Part shown: positions 1 through 8,400 of the stretch, one piece after another
Position numbering within the stretch: position 1 is the stretch's first letter
How the letters are laid out: each line of letters opens with the position of its first letter
Assembly (NCBI GenBank): GCA_046727175.1
Contig: JBKPCD010000208.1
Coordinates: forward strand, 1-28,805
DNA: 28,805 bases
Direction: 5' to 3'
Origin: JBKPCD01 sp046727175
GTDB lineage: Bacteria; Acidobacteriota; Vicinamibacteria; Vicinamibacterales; 2-12-FULL-66-21
Notes under the pieces: model-generated
Told to the model about the DNA's origin: nothing
Seen by the model: the letters and a program-made list of their open reading frames with translations, nothing else
The model's database searches: none
Translations under genes and position numbers: made by a program

Positions 1-790
1 ACCACCTGGTATCGCGATGCGATCCGTAACCCGATCCGTTGAATCGATTGGTTCCGCTCTTGGTGACGAGCGACACCTGCGCGGCGCTCGACCGCCCCAT
101 GTCCGCGCTGTAATTGGCGGTACTGACACGGAATTCCTGCAGCGACTCCAGCGTCACGCGCAACACCGAGTTGTACGCGTACCCCCACTGCGGGTCGTTG
201 ACGTCGACACCGTCGAGCGTGACGTTCGACTGATCGCTCCGTGCACCGCTCACCGATCCGCTGCGTTGATCGTTTGTCGGGAGGTAGACCGCACCGGCCT
301 GGAGACTGAGGAGGCCCACCGGGTTGCGCGCTTCGAGCGGCAACCGCTGGATCTGGGTGCCCGTGATGACGTTCCCGAGACTCGCGTCGCTGGTATTCAG
401 AAGCGGCGCCGCCGCCGCGACCTCCACTGTTTCCGCGACCGATCCGAGCTCGAGGACGACGTCGAGTTTCGTCGCCGTATCGACGGCAAGCTGTAGTTTG
501 TCGCGGACGGCAGTACGGAAACCGGCGATCTCGACCTTGAGGGAATACCCACCGGGCGTAAGGGCGACAAATCGATAGCCACCCGTCTCGTTCGAGACGG
601 TCGCACGCGTCGCGCCTGTGGCAGCGCTCGTGAGCGTAACGGTGGCGCCGGGAAGCGCCGCGCTCTGCTGATCCTTGACGTCGCCGTACACCGTGGCCGT
701 GCCCGCCTGTGCCCAGGCGGAATCATGCGATGCGAGGAAACACACGAGTACAAGCAAGGGTCCGCAGACCCACCATCGAAAGGGTCGCAC
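1..790 (-). CDS. TonB-dependent receptor, Oar-like, N-terminal part (runs off left edge)
   Basis: This is the first 263 codons of an outer-membrane receptor whose C-terminal barrel lies beyond base 1. I place the start at a GTG (788-790) because a strong GGAGG ribosome site sits at 797-801; the ATG just upstream is in another frame that stops soon. The product begins with a basic and hydrophobic signal peptide ending near AWAQA. A CarboxypepD_reg beta-sandwich follows (about residues 30-110, with GATVTLTS and NETGGYRF). Next comes the start of the plug domain, with IQRLPLEARNPVGLLSLQAG, VTLDGVDVND, LESLQEFRV and VTKSGTNRFNGSGYG, all typical of Oar-like receptors of Acidobacteriota. Such proteins import large or scarce substrates through the outer membrane using TonB energy; the substrate cannot be told from this part. 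Confidence 0.9.
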   Translation of the reverse strand, partial: MRPFRWWVCGPLLVLVCFLASHDSAWAQAGTATVYGDVKDQQSAALPGATVTLTSAATGATRATVSNETGGYRFVALTPGGYSLKVEIAGFRTAVRDKLQLAVDTATKLDVVLELGSVAETVEVAAAAPLLNTSDASLGNVITGTQIQRLPLEARNPVGLLSLQAGAVYLPTNDQRSGSVSGARSDQSNVTLDGVDVNDPQWGYAYNSVLRVTLESLQEFRVSTANYSADMGRSSAAQVSLVTKSGTNRFNGSGYGSHRDTRW

Positions 791-924
791 GCTCCACCTC
801 CATGTTCTGAATCAAGGCACGAGCAGTCCGGTGGCCGTCAATCACCGGTCTGCTTGTGAGAGATCCAACGACTTGCACGGAAACGGCCGGTCACCTCCGG
901 ACCATGGTTTCCTTGAACGACGCG

Positions 925-930
925 AGTATA
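925..930 (-). promoter_or_regulatory. possible -10 element upstream of the first receptor
   Basis: On the minus strand the hexamer TATACT lies about 135 bases upstream of the receptor's GTG start. No convincing -35 hexamer is seen at the expected distance, so this is only a weak candidate. If real, it implies a long 5' leader. Nothing else recognisable lies in 791-982. Confidence 0.2.
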
Positions 931-982
931 AGGGCAAAAGGGACGAAACGTGGGACAAAAAGTCAGAAAGGCGTGACGAGGA

Positions 983-1423
983 TCACACGAATAGCTTTGG
1001 CAAGTACTCCGGGGCGTCGCCGTACGGCTGCGCACGAGGTTCGCGTCTGAGCCCTTCCCGGGAGCCAACCGATTCGTCGTCAGGAAGCGATCGAACGACG
1101 CCGCGGAAACATGATGCCGGGCGTGCACCGCCTTGTTGGGTTTTCCGAGCCATGAGCACGATGCCGGCTCCAAAAAGCATCGAAAAGAGGCTGATGAACT
1201 TTTGATCCGCTGGGACGTGGCTCAAGACCCACACCCAGTAATTTGCTCCTGTGAGGTCGCCGTAGGAGGAGGTCGGGTTGATGTAGGCGCTCCCAATCAT
1301 CGAGAACGCCTGGATGTTCATGACGAGTATCCCAAGAACAGCAAAACCCCGAAGCACATCGAGGGACGAGATTCGCGCCGCCGGTTCAACCGGCGCCGGC
1401 GTCACGTCGGCGAATCGAGCCAT
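983..1423 (-). pseudogene. truncated DUF418 (YeiB-like) membrane protein
   Basis: The start ATG (1421-1423) is preceded by AAGAGGGA, a good ribosome site. About 95 codons match the start of DUF418/YeiB proteins: a first transmembrane segment with SLDVLRGFAVLGILVMNIQ, then WVLSHVPADQKFISLFSMLF and GAGIVLMARK. Family members continue with several more membrane helices, to roughly 350-420 residues. Here, after about base 1135, all similarity is lost in every frame I checked, and the reading frame runs through low-quality sequence to a stop at 983. I read this as a 3'-truncated gene. The family is an uncharacterised inner-membrane group, so no function can be given. A short expressed membrane peptide cannot be excluded. 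Confidence 0.75.
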
Positions 1424-1658
1424 CGATTCCCTCTTGCGTTTCCAATTGGCCGACCGTGATCGTCGGTATCGGCTTGGACAAGGAGCCACCGCATGACGTG
1501 TTCGGATTGCATCCGAAAGGCTATCTGATCCTGCCACGAGAGGGGCGCGCGATGGCGCCGCCACCGCGGACAAGAGCAGACTCGGAATGGGCGATGCCGA
1601 ACGCGCTGGGCCCACAGGCCCATGCTCGGGCACAGCGGCAGATATCGCGTCGAGGACG

Positions 1659-2138
1659 TCAGTGTGGCTTGATCAACTGAATCTGCCCCGCGTGGTAGAC
1701 GGCGTGACAGGTGATCCCGAGGACGAGATCGAAGCGCTCGGATTCGCTCAGTGATGAGCGCGTGCGACCGGCGTCGATATCGGCGACTGCGCCTCTGAGC
1801 CGTTCCTGTTCGAGTCGGACGACCTCGAGGATCTTCGACCACGACAACGTGAACGGATCCGGCAGATCGAACCAGTCGTCTCCCTCCAGCACGAACGGCT
1901 CCGGATCGACGCCCGTCAGCTTGGCGCGCACGGCGCGCGCCGTGTACACGTGGTGCAACGCGATCTCAGCGATGTTGTGACGCCCCGATGCGGGGCGCCC
2001 GAAGGCATCGTCGGACCGCACGTCGGCGAGCGCCGCGTTCAAATCAGGTCCATGCCACGCGCCGTCGCCGTAGCCCTCACGGAGAATCCGCTGGTCCCGG
2101 GTGCCGCTGGTCGCATCATCGGTCGTCGCAGTCTTCAT
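1659..2138 (-). CDS. DinB-like / DUF664-type putative metalloprotein
   Basis: The protein is 159 residues, normal for the DinB/YfiT four-helix-bundle superfamily. Helix-borne histidines that usually bind a divalent metal are visible as HNIAEIALHHVYTAR (about residues 54-68) and at the C-terminus as CHAVYHAGQIQLIK. The HAxYHxGQI motif is the best family marker. Members are thiol- or metal-dependent transferases of mostly unknown substrate, or DNA-damage-inducible proteins; no specific reaction can be assigned. I chose the ATG at 2136-2138 because GGAGG lies just upstream and because it overlaps the stop of the preceding gene in an ATGA junction. That overlap implies translational coupling with the DUF1579-like gene. 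Confidence 0.8.
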   Translation of the reverse strand: MKTATTDDATSGTRDQRILREGYGDGAWHGPDLNAALADVRSDDAFGRPASGRHNIAEIALHHVYTARAVRAKLTGVDPEPFVLEGDDWFDLPDPFTLSWSKILEVVRLEQERLRGAVADIDAGRTRSSLSESERFDLVLGITCHAVYHAGQIQLIKPH

Positions 2139-2683
2139 GATGGCCTCCGCCTTGCGAGAAACTCCGCCTCGAGCACCCACGCCTCCTTATCGGGATACAG
2201 GGCTTCGCCGCGCCAATGAAACGAATTCCCCGTGATCTCCGTGAAGGTCCAGCGGGTCTTCGTGCCGTCCGCGCGTGTGCCTTCCTGAAGAATGTTCGCA
2301 CCGTTCCAGCGACCGACCTGTTCCTCACGATGACCGCTGACCGGATTCGTCCACGCGATGCGCCACGCGTGAATCGAGGCGTCCCACGAGCGCAGCGTCG
2401 TGCCGTACATGTTCATCGTTTGATCCGAATCAGCGCGGCGACCCTCGCGTGGTGGCATGATCCACACATCCTGCACGGCGCGTCCTTCCAGCACACGAGC
2501 GGCGTGAACTTCGCCCTTGAGGCCGCGCGCGGCGACATCGATGCCGCGGTAGTGACGAACGTCGAGGTCCCAGCTGCCGCACAGCCACCCGTAGACGTCG
2601 GCCGACTCGGGAATATCGGACGCACGCCCCGCCGCCGCGAGCACGGAGAAAAAGTCGATCCGCTGGTCCACATTGAGCGACAT
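2135..2683 (-). CDS. DUF1579-like small protein of unknown function
   Basis: This 182-residue protein has no signal peptide or membrane segment. The stretch WLCGSWDLDVRHY, then QDVWIMPP, TLRSWDASIHAWRIAWTNP, GRWNGANILQEG and TRWTFTEITGNSFHWRGE follow the pattern of DUF1579-type small beta-barrel proteins (lipocalin-like fold), in which conserved Trp residues line a pocket. No enzymatic role is established for the family. A ribosome site (AAGGAG) precedes the ATG at 2681-2683. The stop overlaps the start of the DinB-like gene by four bases, so the two are probably one transcript. The start lies only about 28 bases from the nominal start of the divergent AraC-type regulator, which makes control by that regulator plausible. 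Family assignment is from motif pattern only. Confidence 0.7.
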   Translation of the reverse strand: MSLNVDQRIDFFSVLAAAGRASDIPESADVYGWLCGSWDLDVRHYRGIDVAARGLKGEVHAARVLEGRAVQDVWIMPPREGRRADSDQTMNMYGTTLRSWDASIHAWRIAWTNPVSGHREEQVGRWNGANILQEGTRADGTKTRWTFTEITGNSFHWRGEALYPDKEAWVLEAEFLARRRPS

Positions 2684-2711
2684 CGCCTTCGAACTCCTTC
2701 CGTGATAGGAG

Positions 2712-3626
2712 TTGTACTACGGTCACAGGATTCGAGTCTTGGCAGAAATTGCTGTCGATGTTGAACACGCCTTAGCTCGGCGGCGGACCGACGGTGAACC
2801 TGGACGTCTTCAGGCGCGACGGATCGCTGAAGGCGACGGCTGGACCGTTGCGGATGTCGTCTGCACGTGCGGTCCGCAGGACCGTCCTTACGAGGAGCAA
2901 CACGACCAGGTTGCTCTCGCGATCGTGACGTCTGGCACGTTTCAGTATCGGGGGTCGGGATCCAATGGCCGCGAAATGATGACGCCGGGATCGCTGCTGC
3001 TGGGCAGTCCCGGACAGAGCTTCGAGTGCGGTCACGAGCACGGGGCAGGCGATCGCTGTTTGTCTTTTCACTTCACGTCGGACTACTTCGAGGCAATTAC
3101 CGGCCGCGATGTCTCGCGCATGTTCCGGTCGCTCAGGCTTCCTCCCGTGCGAACGCTGTCGCCGCTGATGGTCGAGGCATGGGCCGCGCTGGCGGGATCG
3201 ACGAACGGCGTTTGGGAAGAGCTCGGGGTACGGCTGGCATCGCGAGCTGCGCGCGTTGACGACGACGTCGAGCCGGATCGCCGCGCGGTCTCCCCGGCCG
3301 CGATCGCTCGCGTCACGGACACCGTGAGACTGATCGAAGCGTACCCTGCCGCGGAGCTGCCGCTGCTCCGCCTCGCGCGAGAGGCCGGGCTCAGCCCGTT
3401 CCACTACCTGCGGACCTTCGAGCGCGTGACCGGCACGACGCCGCACCAGTACCTCTTGCGGACCCGGTTGCGTGCGGCCGCCACGCGTCTGGCACTCGAG
3501 CAGGTTCACGTACTCGACGTCGCGCTCGATGGCGGTTTCGGCGACGTGTCGAACTTCAACCGCGCGTTCCGGGCCGAATTCGGCGTCAGTCCCCAACGCC
3601 TCCGTCTGGGTCGTGGCAGTTGCTGA
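2712..3626 (+). CDS. AraC-family transcriptional regulator
   Basis: The last 100 or so residues form a typical AraC/XylS DNA-binding domain with two helix-turn-helix motifs: LRLAREAGLSPFHYLRTF with FERVTGTTPHQYLLRTRL, then VALDGGFGD and DVSNFNRAFRAEFGVSP. The N-terminal ~190 residues resemble a cupin-like sensor (DQVALAIVTSGTFQYRG, GSLLLGSPGQSFECGHEH); the ligand is unknown. The 5' end is uncertain. The listed TTG at 2712 directly abuts an AGGAG and is therefore badly spaced, and another TTG at 2739 is possible. The gene is divergent from the DUF1579-like/DinB-like pair with almost no spacer, so those genes and itself are its most likely targets. There is no sign that it controls the inositol genes 5 kb away. 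Confidence 0.88.
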   Translation: MYYGHRIRVLAEIAVDVEHALARRRTDGEPGRLQARRIAEGDGWTVADVVCTCGPQDRPYEEQHDQVALAIVTSGTFQYRGSGSNGREMMTPGSLLLGSPGQSFECGHEHGAGDRCLSFHFTSDYFEAITGRDVSRMFRSLRLPPVRTLSPLMVEAWAALAGSTNGVWEELGVRLASRAARVDDDVEPDRRAVSPAAIARVTDTVRLIEAYPAAELPLLRLAREAGLSPFHYLRTFERVTGTTPHQYLLRTRLRAAATRLALEQVHVLDVALDGGFGDVSNFNRAFRAEFGVSPQRLRLGRGSC

Positions 3627-3658
3627 AGGATGAGCGCGGGGGACGGACTCTGACCGGC

Positions 3659-3760
3659 TCACTGCTTCAGCCGAGAAGCGGCCTTGGCGAGCCAGGCGAC
3701 CGCAACCGCGAGCTGCAATTGGCGCTCGGACGGCTCGGTGCTCTGAAGCGGTATCGTCAC
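3659..3760 (-). CDS. possible 33-residue ORF coupled to the secreted protein gene
   Basis: A GTG at 3758-3760 overlaps the TGA of the preceding gene in a GTGA junction, with GGAAGGA about eight bases upstream. It opens a short frame ending at 3659. The predicted peptide has a helix-forming, partly amphipathic core (LQLAVAVAWLAKAASRLKQ). This composition looks more protein-like than a random frame. It could be a real small protein, or the original C-terminus of the upstream gene reached by a -1 or +2 shift. I have no homology to support it. Confidence 0.3.
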   Translation of the reverse strand: MTIPLQSTEPSERQLQLAVAVAWLAKAASRLKQ

Positions 3761-4812
3761 TCCCGAGATCCTTCCATTCTGGCCTTGGTCAACTTGAGTG
3801 CGGCCTGCATACCGCTCTCGACCTCTCCACGCACCTTGCCCCGAATCAATGAGCCCACGAATCCACTCAAGCCATCCGAGCGGCTGCGATTCACACTCTC
3901 AAACCAGAAGCCTTCTCCACGCGTGGCATCCGGGACCAGGACTCGCAGCTCCAAGGCGGTCCAGAAGTAATGGCTGGCGTACAGCATCTTGGACACGATC
4001 GCGACGTGTGTGGGTTGTTCGGTGATCGTCAGGTGATTGATGCGAATCGTCGGTTTGAGGCCAAACTTGGCCTCCTGCCAATACAGGAACGAATCGCTGT
4101 TCGGCAGGGTCGCCTTTGGGAACTCCAGCAGATAGGTCTTCAACTCCGGGAGGTAGTCGGTCAGCGACGGCATGCGGTTGATCATCGAGGCGAACTCCTG
4201 ACCGACGAACGTCGGACGACCCGAGTCCCGATAGGTTGCCAGGCGTGCATTGCCCCCTTCCAGATACCCGTTGACATAGTCGAGGGCAAGGTGCCGGAGC
4301 AGCTGCTCCGCATCGGTGGTGGCGGTCGGCTTCGACCAATCAATCTCCTTGCGAAAGCGTAAAAGAGCGTCTTCACCCAGCTTCAGTTCACAAGACCCGA
4401 CTTTGCACGACTTCAGATCGTCCACGTCCTCGGCCGGGAGCTTCAGCGCGGCAAAATCCTCCAGCCGTGGTGGCGTGCTGATTCGTTTGGTGATGAGGAA
4501 GTTCTCGCCTTTCTCGAACTGTTCGATGTCCTTCACCGCAGCGACATAGCGTGCCGCGGGTGCGTTGATCCAGACCGCGCCAAATACGGCCACCTCGCGC
4601 GAGGCATCGGCGTCGAGCAGCCGAATCACGGGCTGCCCTTGCAGGAGTTGCGCGTGCTGCGCGGCGGTCAGTTTGACATGCCGAGAGATGTAGTCAGCCA
4701 GGCGTGAAGGCAAGGCCGCCGGCTGTCCACCCGCATAGCGCGGAGCCGGTGCGAGGAAGCCAGCCATTGCCACGATGACTGCGGCTCCGACCCGGCGCAC
4801 GGAATTCAACAT
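3757..4812 (-). CDS. secreted protein of unknown function
   Basis: The 351-residue product starts at the ATG at 4810-4812 (GGGAG about ten bases upstream) and has a clear Sec signal peptide: SVRR, then VGAAVIVAMAGFLAPAP, with likely cleavage near YAGG. The mature part is soluble and mixed alpha/beta; there are no further membrane segments. Two cysteines close together (SCKVGSCELKLG, about residue 140) may form a disulfide. Other notable stretches are RHLALDYVNGYLEGGNA and LPNSDSFLYWQEAKFGLKP. I do not recognise a family with confidence, though similar unannotated periplasmic proteins appear to be common in Acidobacteriota. The gene is divergent from the large Oar-like receptor at 5031, separated by about 218 bases, so co-regulation is possible. 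Confidence 0.8.
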   Translation of the reverse strand: MLNSVRRVGAAVIVAMAGFLAPAPRYAGGQPAALPSRLADYISRHVKLTAAQHAQLLQGQPVIRLLDADASREVAVFGAVWINAPAARYVAAVKDIEQFEKGENFLITKRISTPPRLEDFAALKLPAEDVDDLKSCKVGSCELKLGEDALLRFRKEIDWSKPTATTDAEQLLRHLALDYVNGYLEGGNARLATYRDSGRPTFVGQEFASMINRMPSLTDYLPELKTYLLEFPKATLPNSDSFLYWQEAKFGLKPTIRINHLTITEQPTHVAIVSKMLYASHYFWTALELRVLVPDATRGEGFWFESVNRSRSDGLSGFVGSLIRGKVRGEVESGMQAALKLTKARMEGSRE

Positions 4813-4858
4813 CGGTTTTTCACTCCCAGTACGGTCTGGCTCCATACTGACCCGAGTG

Positions 4859-4893
4859 TGTGGAAGGCGACAACCCTGCCAGACGCTTCCACA
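4859..4893. promoter_or_regulatory. inverted repeat between divergent genes
   Basis: TGTGGAAG (4859-4866) and CTTCCACA (4886-4893) form a perfect 8-base inverted repeat with a 19-base spacer. It lies in the 218-base gap between the secreted-protein gene (-) and the Oar-like receptor (+). A second, outer pair GTCTGGC (4834-4840) and GCCAGAC (4878-4884) interleaves with it. Position and symmetry fit a regulator site or a leader hairpin of the minus-strand gene. No regulator can be named. Confidence 0.3.
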
Positions 4894-5030
4894 ACAGAGC
4901 AACCATACGTAGGCGTTAACTGTTCGTCCTTCCGGTCGAGTCTGCTGTAGACTCTCCCATGTTCCCGGAGTTCCATCGGTGCGTGCACCCCTGTACCAGC
5001 AACGTGAACACCTTGCCTGGAGATCAGGTC

Positions 5031-8000
5031 ATGCCAAAACCAGTGCTGCGGCTCGTGCTTCTCTCGGCGTGGATCTGCGGCTGCCCGCTCACCGCTCTCG
5101 CGCAACAAGAAACAGCGACGATCACCGGGATCGTCAAGGACCAATCCGGCGCAATCGTGCCCAGGGCAACGGTCACGGTGACGAACATCCAGACGAATAT
5201 CAGTGTCAAGACCGAAACCGATGAAGGCGGCTTCTATGTGATCCCCAGCCTCCGGCCGGGGGAGTACTCCGTGACCGCGGAGACCTCGGGCTTCCCGAAA
5301 ATCCTCCGCACTGGTGTAACGCTGCAGGTCGCGCAGGTTGCGCGCATTGACCTCACGCTCCAAGCAGGTCAGCTCACTGAGACGGTCGAAGTCGTGGGCG
5401 CCACTCCATTGCTCGATACGCAGACCTCCTCCCGCGGATTGGTGATCGACGAGAAGAAGATTGTTGATTTGCCGCTGAACGGCCGCGACTACAACCAGCT
5501 TGCGCTGCTCTCACCAGGCGTGCTGCCGGGTACACCCCGCCTGGCGAGCGTCAACTTCAAAGGCGTCCTGAACGTGAACGGCAACCGCACGTTCAATAAC
5601 GTGTTCCTGCTCGATGGCGTGGACAATATCTCGTACTCGAACTCGTTTCGAGGTGAAAACGTGCAGCTCGTGCAGCCGTCGATCGAAGCGCTGCAGGAGT
5701 TCAAGATTCAGACAAATGCCTACTCCGCCGAGTTCGGCCGCAGCTCCGGCGCGGTCGTCAACGCGACGATCAAATCGGGCACGAACAGACTGCGTGGAAG
5801 CGTGTACGAGTTTCTGCGAAATGATGCGCTCGACGCCAACAACTTTTTCTCGAACGCGCTGAGCGCGCCAAAGCCCAAACGCGAACGCAACCAGTTCGGC
5901 GCTGCCGTGGGTGGACCGCTGATCAGGAACAAGACCTTCTGGTTCGGCGACTACGAAGGCCTGCGCGATTTGGAAGGCGTCCCGCGCGTTCGCCAGCTAC
6001 CGACAGCCGCGGAGAAAGCAGGTCTGTTCAGCACGGCCGTTGTCGACCCATTCGCGACGGGACGGCCTGAGTTCAGCCGGAACGCGCAGGGCCAGTGGGT
6101 CATCCCGCGAGAGCGTTGGGATCCCGTCGGCGCGGCCATCGTCGCGCTCATACCGGATCCGAGCGTGGCGGGCTCGACCATCTATGCGTCGACGCCGGTT
6201 ACGGATACGCGTCAGGACCAGTTCGACGTCCGCATCGACCATCAGTTCACGACCAATCTCACGTTCTTCGGCCGCTACAGCTTCGTTGACACGCTGACGT
6301 TCCGCCCGGCGCCGTTGCCCGGGCTCGGCGAAGGCTCGTTCAACGACGCGTTCGGATCGAACGACAATCGTTCACAAGGTCTCGCGCTGGGCCTGACGTG
6401 GACGATTTCACCTACCCTCGTCGGCGACATTCGCTTCGGGTACGCACGCGGCGACTACTACACGTATCCGCCGAACTTCGGCATCGATGGCGCTGCGCAA
6501 ATCGGGTTGAAGAACGTCCCGAATGATCCGGCGATCGTCGGCGGCGTCCCCAAGGTAAACATCCAGGGCTTCGACGCCGTCGGGCGGCATACCTCGACGC
6601 CGCAGTTCCAGACGCCGCGTTCGTGGAATCCGCGCGCGACGTTCAGCCTGACTCGAGGTGCGCACTTCATCAAGTTCGGCGGCGAGTTTCTCCATGTGCA
6701 GACCAGAATCAACGACCTCAACGCGACAATCGGGCGCATGAACTTCGAGAACCGGTTCACCAATCGCGCGGTCGGCGATCTGTTGCTGGGCCTGCCGTCC
6801 CAGCTGGCGTTGACGAGCTACACAGTGATGGATCAAGGACAGGACATGCAGTTCTACTTCGTCCAGGACGATTACCGCCTGTCGCCGACGCTCACCGCAA
6901 ATATCGGCTTGCGTTACGAGTACGCCACACCGCCCGTCGAGACAAACAATCAATTTGCGAATTTCGATCCGCAGACGGGAACGATGGTCTTTGCGAAAGA
7001 CGGAAATACGTACGATCGAGCGCTGATCCATCCCGATCGCAACAACCTTGCTCCACGTATTGGCTTCGCATACACGCCCTGGTCGCGAATGGTGCTGCGC
7101 GGCGGGTACGGTGTCTTCTACACGCACACCGTCAGACAGGGACGTGAAGGTCTGCTCGGGTTCAACCCTCCATACCTCGTGGACAACCTGCTGCAAACGA
7201 GCGTCACCGGTGCGGCGGCTGTCGCATCCGCAGCGCCTTTCCGCCTGGTCGACGGTTATCCTTCAGGACTGCTCGATCCAAACTCACTGAGCCCGACTGT
7301 GATGCGGCGCGCCCAGGACGCAAATCAGCGCACGCCGTACATCCAGCAATACAACTTCGGCATTCAATATGAACTGATGCCGGATCTCGTGCTGGATGTC
7401 GCCTATGTTGGGAATAAAGGGACCAAACTGAATGGCTTCCGCAATCTGAACCAGCGCGCGGTCATCACGAACCCGGATGGGTCGCAAGCAGCTGGCGCGC
7501 GGCCCTATCCAGCGTTCGGCGACATTCAATGGATGGAGAATCGCGTCAGCTCGAGCTACAACTCGCTGCAGACGCGCCTGGACAAGCGTTTCTCGAACGG
7601 CCTTTCCGGAATGGTGAGCTACACATGGGGGAAGGCACTGGCAGGCGCGGTCGATCACATCTCAACCAGCGGCGGCGGCGCGGGCATCGACACGGGCGTA
7701 TTCCGCGAACCGCAGGACGCTTATAACCTGCGCGCCGAGCGAGGGCCGTCGGAGTTCGACGTCACCCACCGTTTGGTTGCCAGCTATATCTGGGAATTGC
7801 CTTTTGGCCATGGCCGCCGGTTCGGGAAGAACTGGAATGGCCCCATGGACTTTCTGCTGGGCGGGTGGCAAGTGAACGGCATTCACGTCGTGCAGAGCGG
7901 CCTCGCCTTGACGGCCACGCTCGCCGGGTCGACGGTGCTCAATATCGGCGGCGAGCGACGAGCACGACCGAACCTCGTGGGAAACCCGGAGCTGCCAGAG

Positions 8001-8312
8001 AGTGAGCGGACCCTGGCGCGGTGGTTCAACACCGATGCGTTCGCCGCGTTCAGCCCGGCGCCGCAGGCGTTTGGCAATGCGGGCATCGGAATCATGCGCG
8101 GACCCGGGACGGCAAACTTCGATTTCACGCTGGCCAAGAACTTCCGCGTCAGCGATCATCGATCAGTCCAGTTCCGCACCGAGCTGTTCAATGCGTTCAA
8201 CCATCCGAATTTCGGTCCTCCAAACATCATGCGAGACTCGACCGGCTTCGGGCAGATCCTGACCGCAGCCAACGCGCGGATCATCCAATTCGGCCTGAAG
8301 TTCTATTTCTGA
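5031..8312 (+). CDS. Oar-like TonB-dependent receptor
   Basis: The product is 1093 residues, starting at the ATG at 5031 behind CTGGAGATCAGGTC. A signal peptide ends at ALAQQ. A CarboxypepD_reg domain follows (about 28-110; TGIVKDQSGAIVPRATVTVT, DEGGFYVIPSLRPGEYSV). Next is a plug domain (about 120-260; KIVDLPLNGRDYNQLALLSP, NGNRTFNNVFLLDGVDN, GAVVNATIKSGTNRLRGSVY). The rest is a long 22-strand type barrel ending in an aromatic FGLKFYF, the usual outer-membrane insertion signal. This is the full length for the acidobacterial Oar-like class. The substrate is unknown. The receptor sits directly upstream of the LacD-type aldolase and the inositol genes, so delivery of an inositol-containing compound is a reasonable but untested idea. 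A near-perfect hairpin follows the stop codon and probably separates its transcript from the aldolase. Confidence 0.93.
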   Translation: MPKPVLRLVLLSAWICGCPLTALAQQETATITGIVKDQSGAIVPRATVTVTNIQTNISVKTETDEGGFYVIPSLRPGEYSVTAETSGFPKILRTGVTLQVAQVARIDLTLQAGQLTETVEVVGATPLLDTQTSSRGLVIDEKKIVDLPLNGRDYNQLALLSPGVLPGTPRLASVNFKGVLNVNGNRTFNNVFLLDGVDNISYSNSFRGENVQLVQPSIEALQEFKIQTNAYSAEFGRSSGAVVNATIKSGTNRLRGSVYEFLRNDALDANNFFSNALSAPKPKRERNQFGAAVGGPLIRNKTFWFGDYEGLRDLEGVPRVRQLPTAAEKAGLFSTAVVDPFATGRPEFSRNAQGQWVIPRERWDPVGAAIVALIPDPSVAGSTIYASTPVTDTRQDQFDVRIDHQFTTNLTFFGRYSFVDTLTFRPAPLPGLGEGSFNDAFGSNDNRSQGLALGLTWTISPTLVGDIRFGYARGDYYTYPPNFGIDGAAQIGLKNVPNDPAIVGGVPKVNIQGFDAVGRHTSTPQFQTPRSWNPRATFSLTRGAHFIKFGGEFLHVQTRINDLNATIGRMNFENRFTNRAVGDLLLGLPSQLALTSYTVMDQGQDMQFYFVQDDYRLSPTLTANIGLRYEYATPPVETNNQFANFDPQTGTMVFAKDGNTYDRALIHPDRNNLAPRIGFAYTPWSRMVLRGGYGVFYTHTVRQGREGLLGFNPPYLVDNLLQTSVTGAAAVASAAPFRLVDGYPSGLLDPNSLSPTVMRRAQDANQRTPYIQQYNFGIQYELMPDLVLDVAYVGNKGTKLNGFRNLNQRAVITNPDGSQAAGARPYPAFGDIQWMENRVSSSYNSLQTRLDKRFSNGLSGMVSYTWGKALAGAVDHISTSGGGAGIDTGVFREPQDAYNLRAERGPSEFDVTHRLVASYIWELPFGHGRRFGKNWNGPMDFLLGGWQVNGIHVVQSGLALTATLAGSTVLNIGGERRARPNLVGNPELPESERTLARWFNTDAFAAFSPAPQAFGNAGIGIMRGPGTANFDFTLAKNFRVSDHRSVQFRTELFNAFNHPNFGPPNIMRDSTGFGQILTAANARIIQFGLKFYF

Positions 8313-8323
8313 CGGTCGTTCGT

Positions 8324-8373
8324 CTGGTCTCTCGTCGTTGGTCTTGGTCCAAAGACCAACGACCAGAGACCAG
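8324..8373 (+). terminator. long hairpin after the receptor gene
   Basis: Bases 8324-8345 and 8352-8373 pair over 22 positions with a single mismatch, leaving a six-base loop, and begin 12 bases after the receptor stop. The arms are made of repeated GGTC-type words (GGTCTCT, GGTCTT). There is no T-run after it, so it is not a canonical intrinsic terminator. It may instead be a repeat element that stabilises the 3' end of the transcript. Confidence 0.5.
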
Positions 8374-8400
8374 GTTCGGTCTGCGATAACATACGGCAGC

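Noticed and set aside
1456..1680. Open frames on both strands in the 1424-1658 gap
   Set aside because: No start signals, no motif and composition not consistent between strands; treated as spacer or decayed sequence linked to the truncated DUF418 gene.
2772..3662. A minus-strand open frame of about 296 codons opposite the AraC-type regulator
   Set aside because: The sense strand encodes obvious AraC helix-turn-helix motifs; the opposite frame has none.
6408..7196. A minus-strand open frame of about 262 codons within the 5031 receptor
   Set aside because: Antisense shadow; sequence has no protein-like features and overlaps the barrel domain entirely.
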